8,074 nucleotides of DNA from NCBI GenBank assembly GCA_039918615.1, contig JBDSHG010000011.1, positions 1-8,074 of the forward strand. The letters run 5' to 3'. This DNA is from FEN-1250 sp039918615 (lineage in GTDB: Bacteria > Gemmatimonadota > Gemmatimonadetes > Gemmatimonadales > Gemmatimonadaceae). The stretch's first letter is position 1, and every line of letters starts with the position of its first letter. Shown piece after piece: positions 1-6,281 of this stretch. The position numbers were made by a program, and so were the translations under genes. Below the pieces are notes generated by a model. The model had not been told where the DNA came from. It ran no database searches and worked only from the letters and a program-made list of their open reading frames with translations.

Positions 1-86
1 TGCGGCGGCTCGCCGAGCGTCCGGCGAATCTCGCGTTCATCACCGGCAACGTCGTGCGCGAGATGATGAGCGGCTACAAGCAGTAG
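1..86 (+). CDS. 3' end of an unidentified protein gene (partial)
   Basis: The last 27 codons of a gene that begins before the window; codons start at base 3 and the TAG stop is at 84-86. The visible tail includes ANLAFITGNVVREMM and ends GYKQ. I do not recognise a family from this short end. The reading frame is supported by its GC-rich codon style and by the next gene's ATG directly following the stop with no spacer, which suggests co-transcription with the 131-aa protein and rsgA. Its function cannot be assigned from what is visible. Confidence 0.6.
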   Translation, partial: RRLAERPANLAFITGNVVREMMSGYKQ

Positions 87-482
87 ATGGCGCGACACGA
101 GCCGCCCGATCACAGCAAGGGCGATGAACGTACCCTCGGCGGCTACATGGCGGTTCACGCGCGGCCCGCTGCCTTCGAGGGCTCCGATGGCCGTTCCTAT
201 ACGGTCGCGATCGAGACGGATGAAACGGGCGAACGTGCCCGCCCCATCGGCGCCTATCTCCTCTTCGTGCGTTGGGGCGGTGAGCAGCCCGAGGTCACCG
301 GGCACATCGAGTCGCCCTTTCTCGCGTGGGGAGCGACTGCCGAGGAGGCGATGCTCGCCGTCGGCGCGCTGTCGCTGCACGAGGTGAAGAAGCAACTCGA
401 TCTCATGGTGGGCGCGAAGGCGCCTCCGTCGCGCCCCTGGTGGGAAGCGATGCGAGAGGAGGGCACGGAGCATGGATCCTGA
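87..482 (+). CDS. Conserved-looking hypothetical protein, 131 aa
   Basis: I do not recognise this protein. It is a small soluble protein with no signal peptide or membrane segment. The first ~20 residues are polar and probably disordered. Residues ~25-85 look like a beta-rich core (SYTVAIETDE, GAYLLFVRWGG, VTGHIESPFLAWG), followed by a helix (~84-110, with HEVKKQLDLMV) and a Trp-containing tail (RPWWEAM). The chosen ATG immediately follows the previous TAG; no strong ribosome-binding site precedes it, so expression may depend on coupling. An in-frame ATG at 147 is an alternative start, and residues 1-20 are the least convincing part. The 3' end overlaps rsgA by 11 bp and carries the rsgA ribosome-binding site. 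Position suggests a link to the upstream gene or to ribosome assembly, but no function is visible. Confidence 0.72.
   Translation: MARHEPPDHSKGDERTLGGYMAVHARPAAFEGSDGRSYTVAIETDETGERARPIGAYLLFVRWGGEQPEVTGHIESPFLAWGATAEEAMLAVGALSLHEVKKQLDLMVGAKAPPSRPWWEAMREEGTEHGS
454..463 (+). promoter_or_regulatory. Ribosome-binding site of rsgA
   Basis: GAGAGGAGGG contains a near-perfect anti-16S core (AGGAGG, 457-462), with a 9-nt spacer to the ATG at 472. It lies inside the coding sequence of the 131-aa protein. It supports 472 as the rsgA start over the in-frame ATG at 493. Confidence 0.7.
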
Positions 483-1422
483 CGTGTCCGCGATGACGGA
501 CAAGCCGGGCGACGTGCGCGGTGTGGTGATGAACGGAACGGGTGGCGTGTGGACCGTGCGCACGACGGATGGCACGCAGCACCAGGCGACGATGCGCGGC
601 CGGCTCAAGCAGGAGGGTGCGGACAAGATCGCCGTTGGCGACGACGTGCGGCTCGAGCCGGAGGAGCGCGGAGGAAGCTGGGTGATCGCGGAGCTCTACC
701 CGCGCCGCTCGCGGCTCGCGCGCCGTGCGCCGGGCGGCGCGCACGGTGAGCGCGTCGTCGTCGCCAACATCGATCAGGTCATCGTGGTGTTCGCGCTCGC
801 GAAGCCCGAGCCGCATCCGCGGATGCTCGACCGCTTCCTCGTGATCGCCGCCGCGAACGACATTCACGCGTGCATCGTCTTCAACAAGCGTGAGCTCGTC
901 GGCGAAATTCCGGCGTGGATCGACGAGTATAAGCTCCCGGGCTATCCGATCCACTTCACGAGCGTAAAGGAGCGAATCGGACTCGAAGAGCTTGGCGAGG
1001 CGCTGCACGGGCGCACATCGGCGCTGAGCGGGCCATCGGGCGTCGGGAAATCCTCGCTCCTCAACTCGATCTACCCGGGGCTGAACTTTCGCGTAGGCGA
1101 GATCAGCGAGTCCGTGAACAAGGGGCGCCACACCACCGTCGGCGCCGCGATGCATCCGCTCCCCGACGGAGGCTTCGTCGTCGACACGCCGGGGCTGCGC
1201 GAGATCGGCGTGTGGAATCTGCTCGCCAGCGATCTCGATGACTGCTTTCTCGAGTTCCGTCCCTTCATCGGCCAGTGCAAATTCGGCGACTGCCGACATG
1301 TGCACGAGCCGGGATGCGCCGTGCGAGCGGCGGTGGCCGGCAAGAAGATCGGCGCATCGCGCTACGACAGCTATCTCAAGTTGCTCGGCGAGCTTCAGGA
1401 AGGGGAGAGGGACCCATATTGA
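472..1422 (+). CDS. rsgA: Small ribosomal subunit biogenesis GTPase RsgA
   Basis: RsgA (YjeQ/YloQ) is a circularly permuted GTPase that binds the 30S subunit and, on GTP hydrolysis, helps late 16S maturation and release of RbfA. The 316-aa protein has the full architecture. An N-terminal OB-fold (~14-82) ends PRRSRLARR. The GTPase motifs follow in permuted order: G4 NKRE (138-141), G1 P-loop GPSGVGKS (187-194), G2 GRHTT (218-222) and G3 DTPG (238-241). The C-terminal zinc site uses C269, C274, H276 and C282 (CKFGDC, then EPGC). Length is normal for the family. The only oddity is Glu in place of the usual Asp in G4 (NKxD). The start at 472 has a strong AGGAGG; ATG 493 is a shorter in-frame option. 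The gene overlaps its neighbours on both sides, so it is probably translated within an operon and coupled to the ClC gene. Confidence 0.97.
   Translation: MDPDVSAMTDKPGDVRGVVMNGTGGVWTVRTTDGTQHQATMRGRLKQEGADKIAVGDDVRLEPEERGGSWVIAELYPRRSRLARRAPGGAHGERVVVANIDQVIVVFALAKPEPHPRMLDRFLVIAAANDIHACIVFNKRELVGEIPAWIDEYKLPGYPIHFTSVKERIGLEELGEALHGRTSALSGPSGVGKSSLLNSIYPGLNFRVGEISESVNKGRHTTVGAAMHPLPDGGFVVDTPGLREIGVWNLLASDLDDCFLEFRPFIGQCKFGDCRHVHEPGCAVRAAVAGKKIGASRYDSYLKLLGELQEGERDPY
1401..1411 (+). promoter_or_regulatory. Ribosome-binding site supporting a TTG start of the ClC gene
   Basis: AGGGGAGAGGG lies at the end of rsgA, 7 nt before TTG 1419-1421. This spacing fits the TTG; the next in-frame candidates (GTG 1449, ATG 1458) are too far from this purine run and have no comparable one of their own. 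Confidence 0.6.
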
Positions 1423-3242
1423 GCGAGCGCATCTCACGAAGGACGCCGGTGCGAACGATGGCCGCGCGCTCAGGAGCGCGCTCCGTGGCGATCATAGGAA
1501 AACTCGGCCTGCCGTGGGCGAGGGTCGTCTCGTGGCTGGAGCGACGAGACTGGGACGAGGGCACGCAGCTGATGCTGTTCGCGCTCGTGATCGGTGTGGT
1601 CGCCGCGCTCGGAGTCGTTGCCTTCTATCGCCTGATCGATCTCGCGTACTCGCTGCTCGTGCTGCAGATCGGCGGACGGATCGAGCCCAGTTTCCATGCG
1701 ATTTATCGACCGCTGGTCACCTCGATTGCACTCTGGGTCGCGTGGGCGATCGTGCGATGGACGCGCATTCCCGAAGGGCAGACGGTGCCGGATGTGCAGC
1801 TCGCGGTCGCGAAGCGCGGTGGCGTGGTCCCACTCCGGCCGGTGATTGTTCGCACGCTCGCCGCGGTCGTCACCCTCGCCGGCGGGGGATCCGCAGGGAG
1901 CGAAGGCCCCACTGCGGTGCTCGGCTCATCGATCGGCTCGGTGGTTGGCCGCGTGCTTCGCTTTCAACCGCGCAGGATAAAGATCCTCGTCGGCTGTGGC
2001 GCGGCTGCTGGAATCTCGGCGGCATTCAATGCGCCCTTCGCGGGGGCATTTTTCGCCCTCGAGGAAGTGCTCGGATCGTTTTCGATCGGTGCGTTCAGCC
2101 CGGTCGTCATCGCGAGTGTCGCTGCGGCGATCACGGTGCGCCCATTTCTCGGATCGCACCCCGCGTTTCACATCCCGCCGTACGGCGGGATCCGGCCATT
2201 GGCGATCCTGCTGTTGTACCCGCTGCTTGGCATTGCGTGCGGGCTCGCATCGGCGATGTACTCGAGAATGTACTTCGCCACGGCGGATTCGTTTCAGCGA
2301 CTCCGACCGCAGTGGGTGCGTCCGCTGCTCGGCGGACTCGTAGTCGGACTGCTCGGCTATTTCGGTGGCGGGCTGCTGATGGGCACCGGGCATCTCGCAA
2401 TCCCGATCGAAATATTCGGCGGATTCGCGTGGTATCTGCTCATCGCATTCGCGTTTGCGAAGATGCTTGCCACATCACTTACGCTCGGCTCGGGCGGATC
2501 GGGCGGATTATTCACGCCGACACTGTTCGTCGGCGCCGCATTTGGCGGAGGTATCGGCGTGCTCGCGCAGCAGCTGCTGCCGCACTTCGGCCTGCATCCG
2601 GAGGCATGGGCGCTGGTGGGAATGGCGGGGCTCATTTCGGGAACGCTGCATGCGCCGATCACAGCGATCTTCATGGTCTTCGAGATGACGGACGACTACA
2701 ACCTCGTTCCTCCGCTCATGATCGTGTCGGTGATCGCGGCGGCGACGTCGCACCGTTTCGCGAAGCACGGCTTGTACGACGGATGGCTGGCGCGCCGAGG
2801 GGAGCATCTCGCGCACGGCACCGATCGGTCGATCATGCACCGGCTGCTCGTGCGGGACGTCATGAACACTTCACCGGTGTGCGTCGCACCCAGCGCGACA
2901 CTCGGCGAGGTGGTGGCAGCGACGTCGGAGTCTCGACTAACCTCGATCCCCGTGATCGACGAGGACAGAATACTGATGGGCGTGATCACCTTCACGGATC
3001 TGCGACTCGCTCTGCTCGACCGCGGCGACCTGGCCCCGCTGCTCCTCGCTGCCGATCTCGCCGAGCCGACCGAGGTGGCCCTGGCGACCGACTCGATTCA
3101 CACCGCGCTCGGCAAACTCAATGCGCGTGCAACGGATCTCCTGCCGATCGTGGAAAGCGAAGCGAACCCCGTTTTCCTCGGCGTGCTCACGCGGGAAGAT
3201 GTGCTTGCGGCCTACGAGCGCGAGCTCATGCACCAGGTGTAG
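1419..3242 (+). CDS. ClC-family chloride channel/transporter with C-terminal CBS pair
   Basis: An inner-membrane anion transporter of the ClC family, 607 aa from the proposed TTG. The membrane part (~45-465) is hydrophobic with the ClC signature loops: GQTVP at 120-124 (usual GSGIP), GSEGP at 160-164 with gating glutamate E162, FNAPFAG at 203-209 followed by E215-E216, GGLFTP at 362-367, and Y453, which matches the chloride-coordinating tyrosine. E216 aligns with the internal proton glutamate (E203) of the E. coli exchanger, which favours Cl-/H+ antiport over a passive channel. The last ~128 residues (from RDVMNTSP at 479) form two CBS domains, usually nucleotide-sensing regulators. The TTG overlaps the rsgA TGA (TTGA) and has a good ribosome-binding site; ATG 1458 would give a protein 13 residues shorter. 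The Ser of GSGIP is replaced by Gln, so ion selectivity is uncertain. The 3' end overlaps the convergent CPBP gene by 17 bp. Confidence 0.93.
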   Translation: MSERISRRTPVRTMAARSGARSVAIIGKLGLPWARVVSWLERRDWDEGTQLMLFALVIGVVAALGVVAFYRLIDLAYSLLVLQIGGRIEPSFHAIYRPLVTSIALWVAWAIVRWTRIPEGQTVPDVQLAVAKRGGVVPLRPVIVRTLAAVVTLAGGGSAGSEGPTAVLGSSIGSVVGRVLRFQPRRIKILVGCGAAAGISAAFNAPFAGAFFALEEVLGSFSIGAFSPVVIASVAAAITVRPFLGSHPAFHIPPYGGIRPLAILLLYPLLGIACGLASAMYSRMYFATADSFQRLRPQWVRPLLGGLVVGLLGYFGGGLLMGTGHLAIPIEIFGGFAWYLLIAFAFAKMLATSLTLGSGGSGGLFTPTLFVGAAFGGGIGVLAQQLLPHFGLHPEAWALVGMAGLISGTLHAPITAIFMVFEMTDDYNLVPPLMIVSVIAAATSHRFAKHGLYDGWLARRGEHLAHGTDRSIMHRLLVRDVMNTSPVCVAPSATLGEVVAATSESRLTSIPVIDEDRILMGVITFTDLRLALLDRGDLAPLLLAADLAEPTEVALATDSIHTALGKLNARATDLLPIVESEANPVFLGVLTREDVLAAYERELMHQV

Positions 3243-4050
3243 CGCCGGGGAGTTGATTGCGCAGCCGCCAGAAGATGTAGCCGAGGACGATCGCCACCAG
3301 CGCCAGCGCCGCTCCGAATTCGCTCACGAGATACCTGGTGATCCCCTTGTCGACCGTGACGACGTCGAAGAAGCCCTGGATGTAGAGATTGTGGCTTGCG
3401 TGCAGGATGGCCGCGGCCCACACGCTCCCCGAGCGCAGCCTGATCCAGGCGAACGCGAAGCCGATGCCGAGAACCATGAGCGCGAAGCAGGTGATCGAGT
3501 ACCAGGTGGGGGTGCCGCCGTTGTAGTCGGCCGCGATGATGAGGGGCATGTGCCAGCTCGCCCAGATTGCACCGCTCACGAGTGCGGTGCGCGCGAACGA
3601 CCATCCCTCGTAGAGCTTGGGCACGAGGAAACCGCGCCAGCCGAGCTCCTCGCCGAGGGCGCTGAGGAGGCTCATGACGGAGCCGAGAAGCACGAAGCGC
3701 CATATGGGCGTGTGAAAACGTGAGAGATCGACGCCGCCGTATCCTGAGAGCCAGACGAGTCCGTATGCGACGAGCGCGTACGCGATGGGGAGCGTGTACG
3801 CGAGCACCAGCCATCGGGGCGCGCCGGCGCGCCACCCCTCGCCGCGCACGTTGCGCTGGTAGAGCATTCGCGTGATCAGCGCGGATACGCCGGGGCACCA
3901 CATGAGCATCAGCACGTAGCGTCCACCGCCCAGGCTGAGCGTCTTTGCGGTGCCGAGGATGTAGTAAAAGATCGAACTGAGCGCAAACGTCAGGATCAGA
4001 AAGGTCGCGATCTCCTTTCTGAGTTGTGGCGTAAAGCGGGACTCGGACAT
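3226..4050 (-). CDS. CPBP-family intramembrane metalloprotease (CAAX protease/Abi-like)
   Basis: A 274-aa polytopic membrane protein with about seven hydrophobic segments and all three motifs of the CPBP family (Pfam Abi/CAAX, PF02517; Rce1-like). These are the EExxxR motif in GEELGWRGF (E134, E135, R139), the second in WASWHMP (H167), and the third in LHASHNL (H217 to N221). These residues form the metal-binding and catalytic site of Rce1-type glutamate proteases, so the enzyme looks intact. Substrates of bacterial members are mostly unknown; some act in bacteriocin self-immunity or processing. The ATG at 4048-4050 is chosen because the 34 codons that could extend it to 4152 encode an Arg/Pro/Ser-rich stretch unlike a real N-terminus. 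No clear ribosome-binding site precedes it. The gene is divergent from the GNAT operon and convergent with the ClC gene. Confidence 0.9.
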   Translation of the reverse strand: MSESRFTPQLRKEIATFLILTFALSSIFYYILGTAKTLSLGGGRYVLMLMWCPGVSALITRMLYQRNVRGEGWRAGAPRWLVLAYTLPIAYALVAYGLVWLSGYGGVDLSRFHTPIWRFVLLGSVMSLLSALGEELGWRGFLVPKLYEGWSFARTALVSGAIWASWHMPLIIAADYNGGTPTWYSITCFALMVLGIGFAFAWIRLRSGSVWAAAILHASHNLYIQGFFDVVTVDKGITRYLVSEFGAALALVAIVLGYIFWRLRNQLPGATPGA

Positions 4051-4284
4051 GGCTCGCCGGGGTGTGGGAGAGTGCGAACGGCGTGGCGATCGTGGCGGCG
4101 AGGGCGAGACGCGGCGAACGCGACGTCGGAACGAACGTGTATTGTGCGGCAAGCCGGGTGGCGGTGGCTCTCGCGAATGGGCGCTACCTGAGGTATTGTA
4201 TACTAGTTCGGTATACCACTACTGCGGAAGAGTCGCCACTGATGGCCGACCGCCCCCGCAGCGGCACTTCACCAACTTCGCCCG
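4051..4284. other. Divergent intergenic region between the CPBP and GNAT genes
   Basis: This 234-bp gap separates the start codons of two divergent genes and must hold promoters for both. Most of it (4051-4190) is GC-rich without recognisable elements. The AT-rich patch around 4191-4220 is the only promoter-like part and contains the dyad described separately. A TGATG at 4240-4244 sets the 5' limit of the GNAT frame (TGA at 4240-4242). The ATG at 4242 opens a frame that overlaps the whole GNAT gene and is not credible as a gene. Confidence 0.6.
4192..4217. promoter_or_regulatory. 26-bp dyad over promoter-like hexamers (putative operator/promoter)
   Basis: The sequence reads GGTAT-N5-ACTAGT-N5-ATACC. 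The outer 5-bp arms (4192-4196 and 4213-4217) are exact inverted repeats around a self-complementary ACTAGT core (4202-4207), giving two-fold symmetry about 4204.5. It overlaps TATACT (4199-4204), a good -10 hexamer for the GNAT operon. On the other strand TACAAT (4197-4202) could serve the CPBP gene. It also contains GTATAC twice (4198-4203 and 4211-4216). No convincing -35 box is visible at 16-18 bp for either direction. The arrangement fits a dimeric regulator controlling one or both transcripts; this is inferred from symmetry and position only. Confidence 0.4.
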
Positions 4285-5157
4285 ATGACAGGACGCGCAG
4301 CCGCCCAGGGATCGATCGCTCCGCCACCGGTGCACCGCGGCGAGGACGGCATCACGATCCGCAGCGTCTCCGGCGAGGACGAGCTGGAGCTGTGCGTCCG
4401 CATGCAGCACCGCATCTGGGGCAAGACCTACAGCGGAACCGTCCCCACGGTCATCCTCTCGCTCGCGCAGAAGCTCGGCGGCGTGGTCGCCGGAGCATTC
4501 GACGCCAACGGGCAGATGCTCGGCTTCGTCTTCGGAATGACGGGCCTCATCGATGGCGAGCTCTCACACTGGTCCGACATGCTCGCCGTCGAGTCGTCCG
4601 CCCGCGATCGCGGCATCGGGCGCCGCCTCAAGCATTTTCAGCGCGACGTGCTGCGCGCCCTCGGCATCAGCACGATGCACTGGACGTACGATCCGCTCGT
4701 CGCGCGCAATGCCTATCTGAATCTCGTGAAGCTCGGCGCCTACGCGTCGGCATACGTCGTCGATTTCTACGGCCCCGACACCGGCAGCACGCTGCACGGA
4801 AACCTCGGCACCGACCGCTTCATCGTCAAATGGCACATCGGAGACGGAGAGCCCGACTGGATCGCGCCCGCCCCGGTGCTAGCGAAGACCGCGGACGATG
4901 CGTTCATTGTGAATCCGCAGCACGACGGAAATCCGCCGGTGCTCCTCGATCTCCCAAACGACCCGCGCATCCGCATCGAGATTCCGCCGGACATCTACGC
5001 GCTCATCGACGAGGCGCCGGACGTCGCGCACGAGTGGCGGATGACGACTCGCGAGGCTTTCACCTGGTATCTCCGGCGCGGCTATCGCGTGACCGGCTTC
5101 TCTTCCGCCCCGGACACGGGGCGGTGCTTCTACACCGTACGCGCGTCGGAGACATGA
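4285..5157 (+). CDS. GNAT-family N-acyltransferase, COG3375-like (probable amino acid N-succinyl/acyltransferase)
   Basis: A 290-aa cytosolic protein that matches my recollection of the COG3375 group of GNAT acyltransferases. After a ~20-residue variable N-terminus, the GNAT fold starts at ITIRSVSGEDE (23-33). The region includes QHRIWG (41-46) and SHWSDMLAV (94-102). The acyl-CoA pyrophosphate-binding loop is RDRGIG (107-112, RxxGxG). A strongly family-like stretch follows: LKHFQRD, then HWTYDPLVARNAYLN (132-146) and LGAYASAYVVDFYG. The tail contains WYLRRGYRVTGF (261-272). The gene overlaps the racemase region at its stop and heads a trio whose chemistry suggests transfer of an acyl, probably succinyl, group from CoA to an amino acid. 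Substrate and acyl donor are inferred from the neighbours. ATG 4285 is the only ATG possible near the 5' end, since an in-frame TGA lies at 4240; it lacks a clear ribosome-binding site, and GTG 4330 is an alternative. Confidence 0.88.
   Translation: MTGRAAAQGSIAPPPVHRGEDGITIRSVSGEDELELCVRMQHRIWGKTYSGTVPTVILSLAQKLGGVVAGAFDANGQMLGFVFGMTGLIDGELSHWSDMLAVESSARDRGIGRRLKHFQRDVLRALGISTMHWTYDPLVARNAYLNLVKLGAYASAYVVDFYGPDTGSTLHGNLGTDRFIVKWHIGDGEPDWIAPAPVLAKTADDAFIVNPQHDGNPPVLLDLPNDPRIRIEIPPDIYALIDEAPDVAHEWRMTTREAFTWYLRRGYRVTGFSSAPDTGRCFYTVRASET
5148..5152 (+). promoter_or_regulatory. Ribosome-binding site of the racemase gene
   Basis: GGAGA sits 7 nt before ATG 5160 but only 1 nt before ATG 5154. It therefore favours 5160 as the start, although 5154 gives the tidier ATGA overlap with the GNAT stop. 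The two choices differ by two residues. Confidence 0.45.
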
Positions 5158-5159
5158 CA

Positions 5160-6281
5160 ATGATTCAGCTCGTCCGCATCTCGATGAAGGAAATCCACCT
5201 CCCGCTCAAGGAGCCGTTCCGGATCTCCTCCGGCATGGTCACCACCCGGCGCATCATGCTGCTCGAGCTGGAGGATGCAGACGGTGCAACCACGTGGAGC
5301 GAATGCGTCGCCGGAGAGACGCCGAACTACAGCTCCGAGACCGTCGACACCGCGTGGATGATCATCGAGGAGTACGTCGCCCCGCGCCTGCTCGGACTCT
5401 CGTATCAGCATCCGGAGGATGTGCATCCCGCACTCGAGCTGAACTTCCGCGAGCATCGGATGGCGAAGGCAGCCGTCGAGATGGGCGTGTGGGCACTCTT
5501 CGCCGAGAAGCAGAAGCTGTCACTCTCGAAGCTCATCGGCGGCACGCGCGCCGAGATTGCAACAGGAATCTCGCTCGGCATCCAGAATTCCCCCGCCGCG
5601 CTCGTCGAGCGCGTGGGGAAGGCGCTCGCCGAGGGCTATCAGAAGGTCAAGCTCAAGATCGAGCCGGGACACGACCTCGACTTCGTCGGCGCCGTGCGCG
5701 AGGCCTATCCGAAGGCCCCGCTCATGGCGGATGCGAACAACGCCTACACGCTCGACGACACCGCACGGCTCGCGAAGCTCGACGCGTTCGACCTGATGAT
5801 GATCGAGCAGCCGCTCGCGCACGACGATCTCGTGCGGCATGCCGAGTTGCAGCGCGCGCTGCGCACTCCCATCTGTCTGGATGAGTCCATCGTGAGTCTC
5901 GACCGCGCGGAGGACATGCTGACGCTCAAGAGCGGCCGCATCATCAACATCAAGCCGGGGCGCGTGGGCGGCTTTCAGCAGTCGCGTGCGATTCACGACC
6001 TGTGCATGAAGAACGACATCCCCGTCTGGTGCGGAGGGATGCTCGAGAGCGGCGTCGGACGCGCGTACAACGTCGCGCTTGCGTCGCTCCCCGGCTTCAC
6101 GAAGCCAGGCGATGTGAGCCCGAGCGCGCGTTACTGGGAGCAGGATATCGTCACGCCGGAATGGACGATGAGCTCCGCAGGAATGGTTCGCGTGCCCACG
6201 GACAAACCCGGCATCGGGGTGACCGTAAACGTCGACCGCATCGATGATCTCACCGTGCGCTCCGCGGTACTTCGCGCATGA
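5160..6281 (+). CDS. N-acylamino acid (N-succinylamino acid) racemase / o-succinylbenzoate synthase, enolase superfamily
   Basis: A 373-aa enolase-superfamily enzyme of the NSAR/OSBS group; automatic pipelines would often name it menC. An N-terminal capping domain (~1-125, with LPLKEPFRISSG at 14-25) is followed by the barrel. All catalytic elements are present: the KxK pair K164 and K166 (VKLKI), metal ligands D191 (ADANNAY), E216 (IEQP) and D241 (LDES), and the opposite base K265 (IKPGRVGG). The seventh-strand loop reads GGMLESGVGRA (292-302), typical of NSAR/OSBS and not the DxD seen in dipeptide epimerases. Lys on both faces allows 1,1-proton transfer, i.e. racemisation. R268 matches a residue (R266 in Amycolatopsis) linked to racemase rather than synthase activity. 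No menaquinone genes lie nearby, while a GNAT and an M20 enzyme flank it, favouring N-succinylamino acid racemisation. The start could instead be ATG 5154, overlapping the GNAT stop. Confidence 0.93.
   Translation: MIQLVRISMKEIHLPLKEPFRISSGMVTTRRIMLLELEDADGATTWSECVAGETPNYSSETVDTAWMIIEEYVAPRLLGLSYQHPEDVHPALELNFREHRMAKAAVEMGVWALFAEKQKLSLSKLIGGTRAEIATGISLGIQNSPAALVERVGKALAEGYQKVKLKIEPGHDLDFVGAVREAYPKAPLMADANNAYTLDDTARLAKLDAFDLMMIEQPLAHDDLVRHAELQRALRTPICLDESIVSLDRAEDMLTLKSGRIINIKPGRVGGFQQSRAIHDLCMKNDIPVWCGGMLESGVGRAYNVALASLPGFTKPGDVSPSARYWEQDIVTPEWTMSSAGMVRVPTDKPGIGVTVNVDRIDDLTVRSAVLRA

Noticed and set aside
403..1437. 344-aa open frame on the - strand opposite rsgA
   Set aside because: It mirrors rsgA, which has complete motifs. 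The translation is rich in Arg, Ala and His with no recognisable domain, a common artefact of GC-rich codon bias.
1238..3256. 672-aa open frame on the + strand overlapping the ClC gene
   Set aside because: Its Arg/Ala/Gly-rich product has no membrane segments or motifs, while the ClC frame carries all family signatures.
3226..4050. CPBP protease as part of a bacteriocin immunity or phage-defence system
   Set aside because: No small peptide precursor, export gene or toxin is visible next to it; family membership alone does not support such a role.
4051..4152. 34-codon N-terminal extension of the CPBP protease
   Set aside because: It encodes an Arg/Pro/Ser-rich low-complexity stretch ahead of MSESRF and lies in the likely untranslated leader.
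4062..5153. Upstream extension of the racemase frame through the GNAT gene, including an ATG at 4242 preceded by GGAAGAG
   Set aside because: The extension is an Arg-rich shadow of the GNAT gene. The enolase homology starts at about 5160, where a suitable ribosome-binding site exists.
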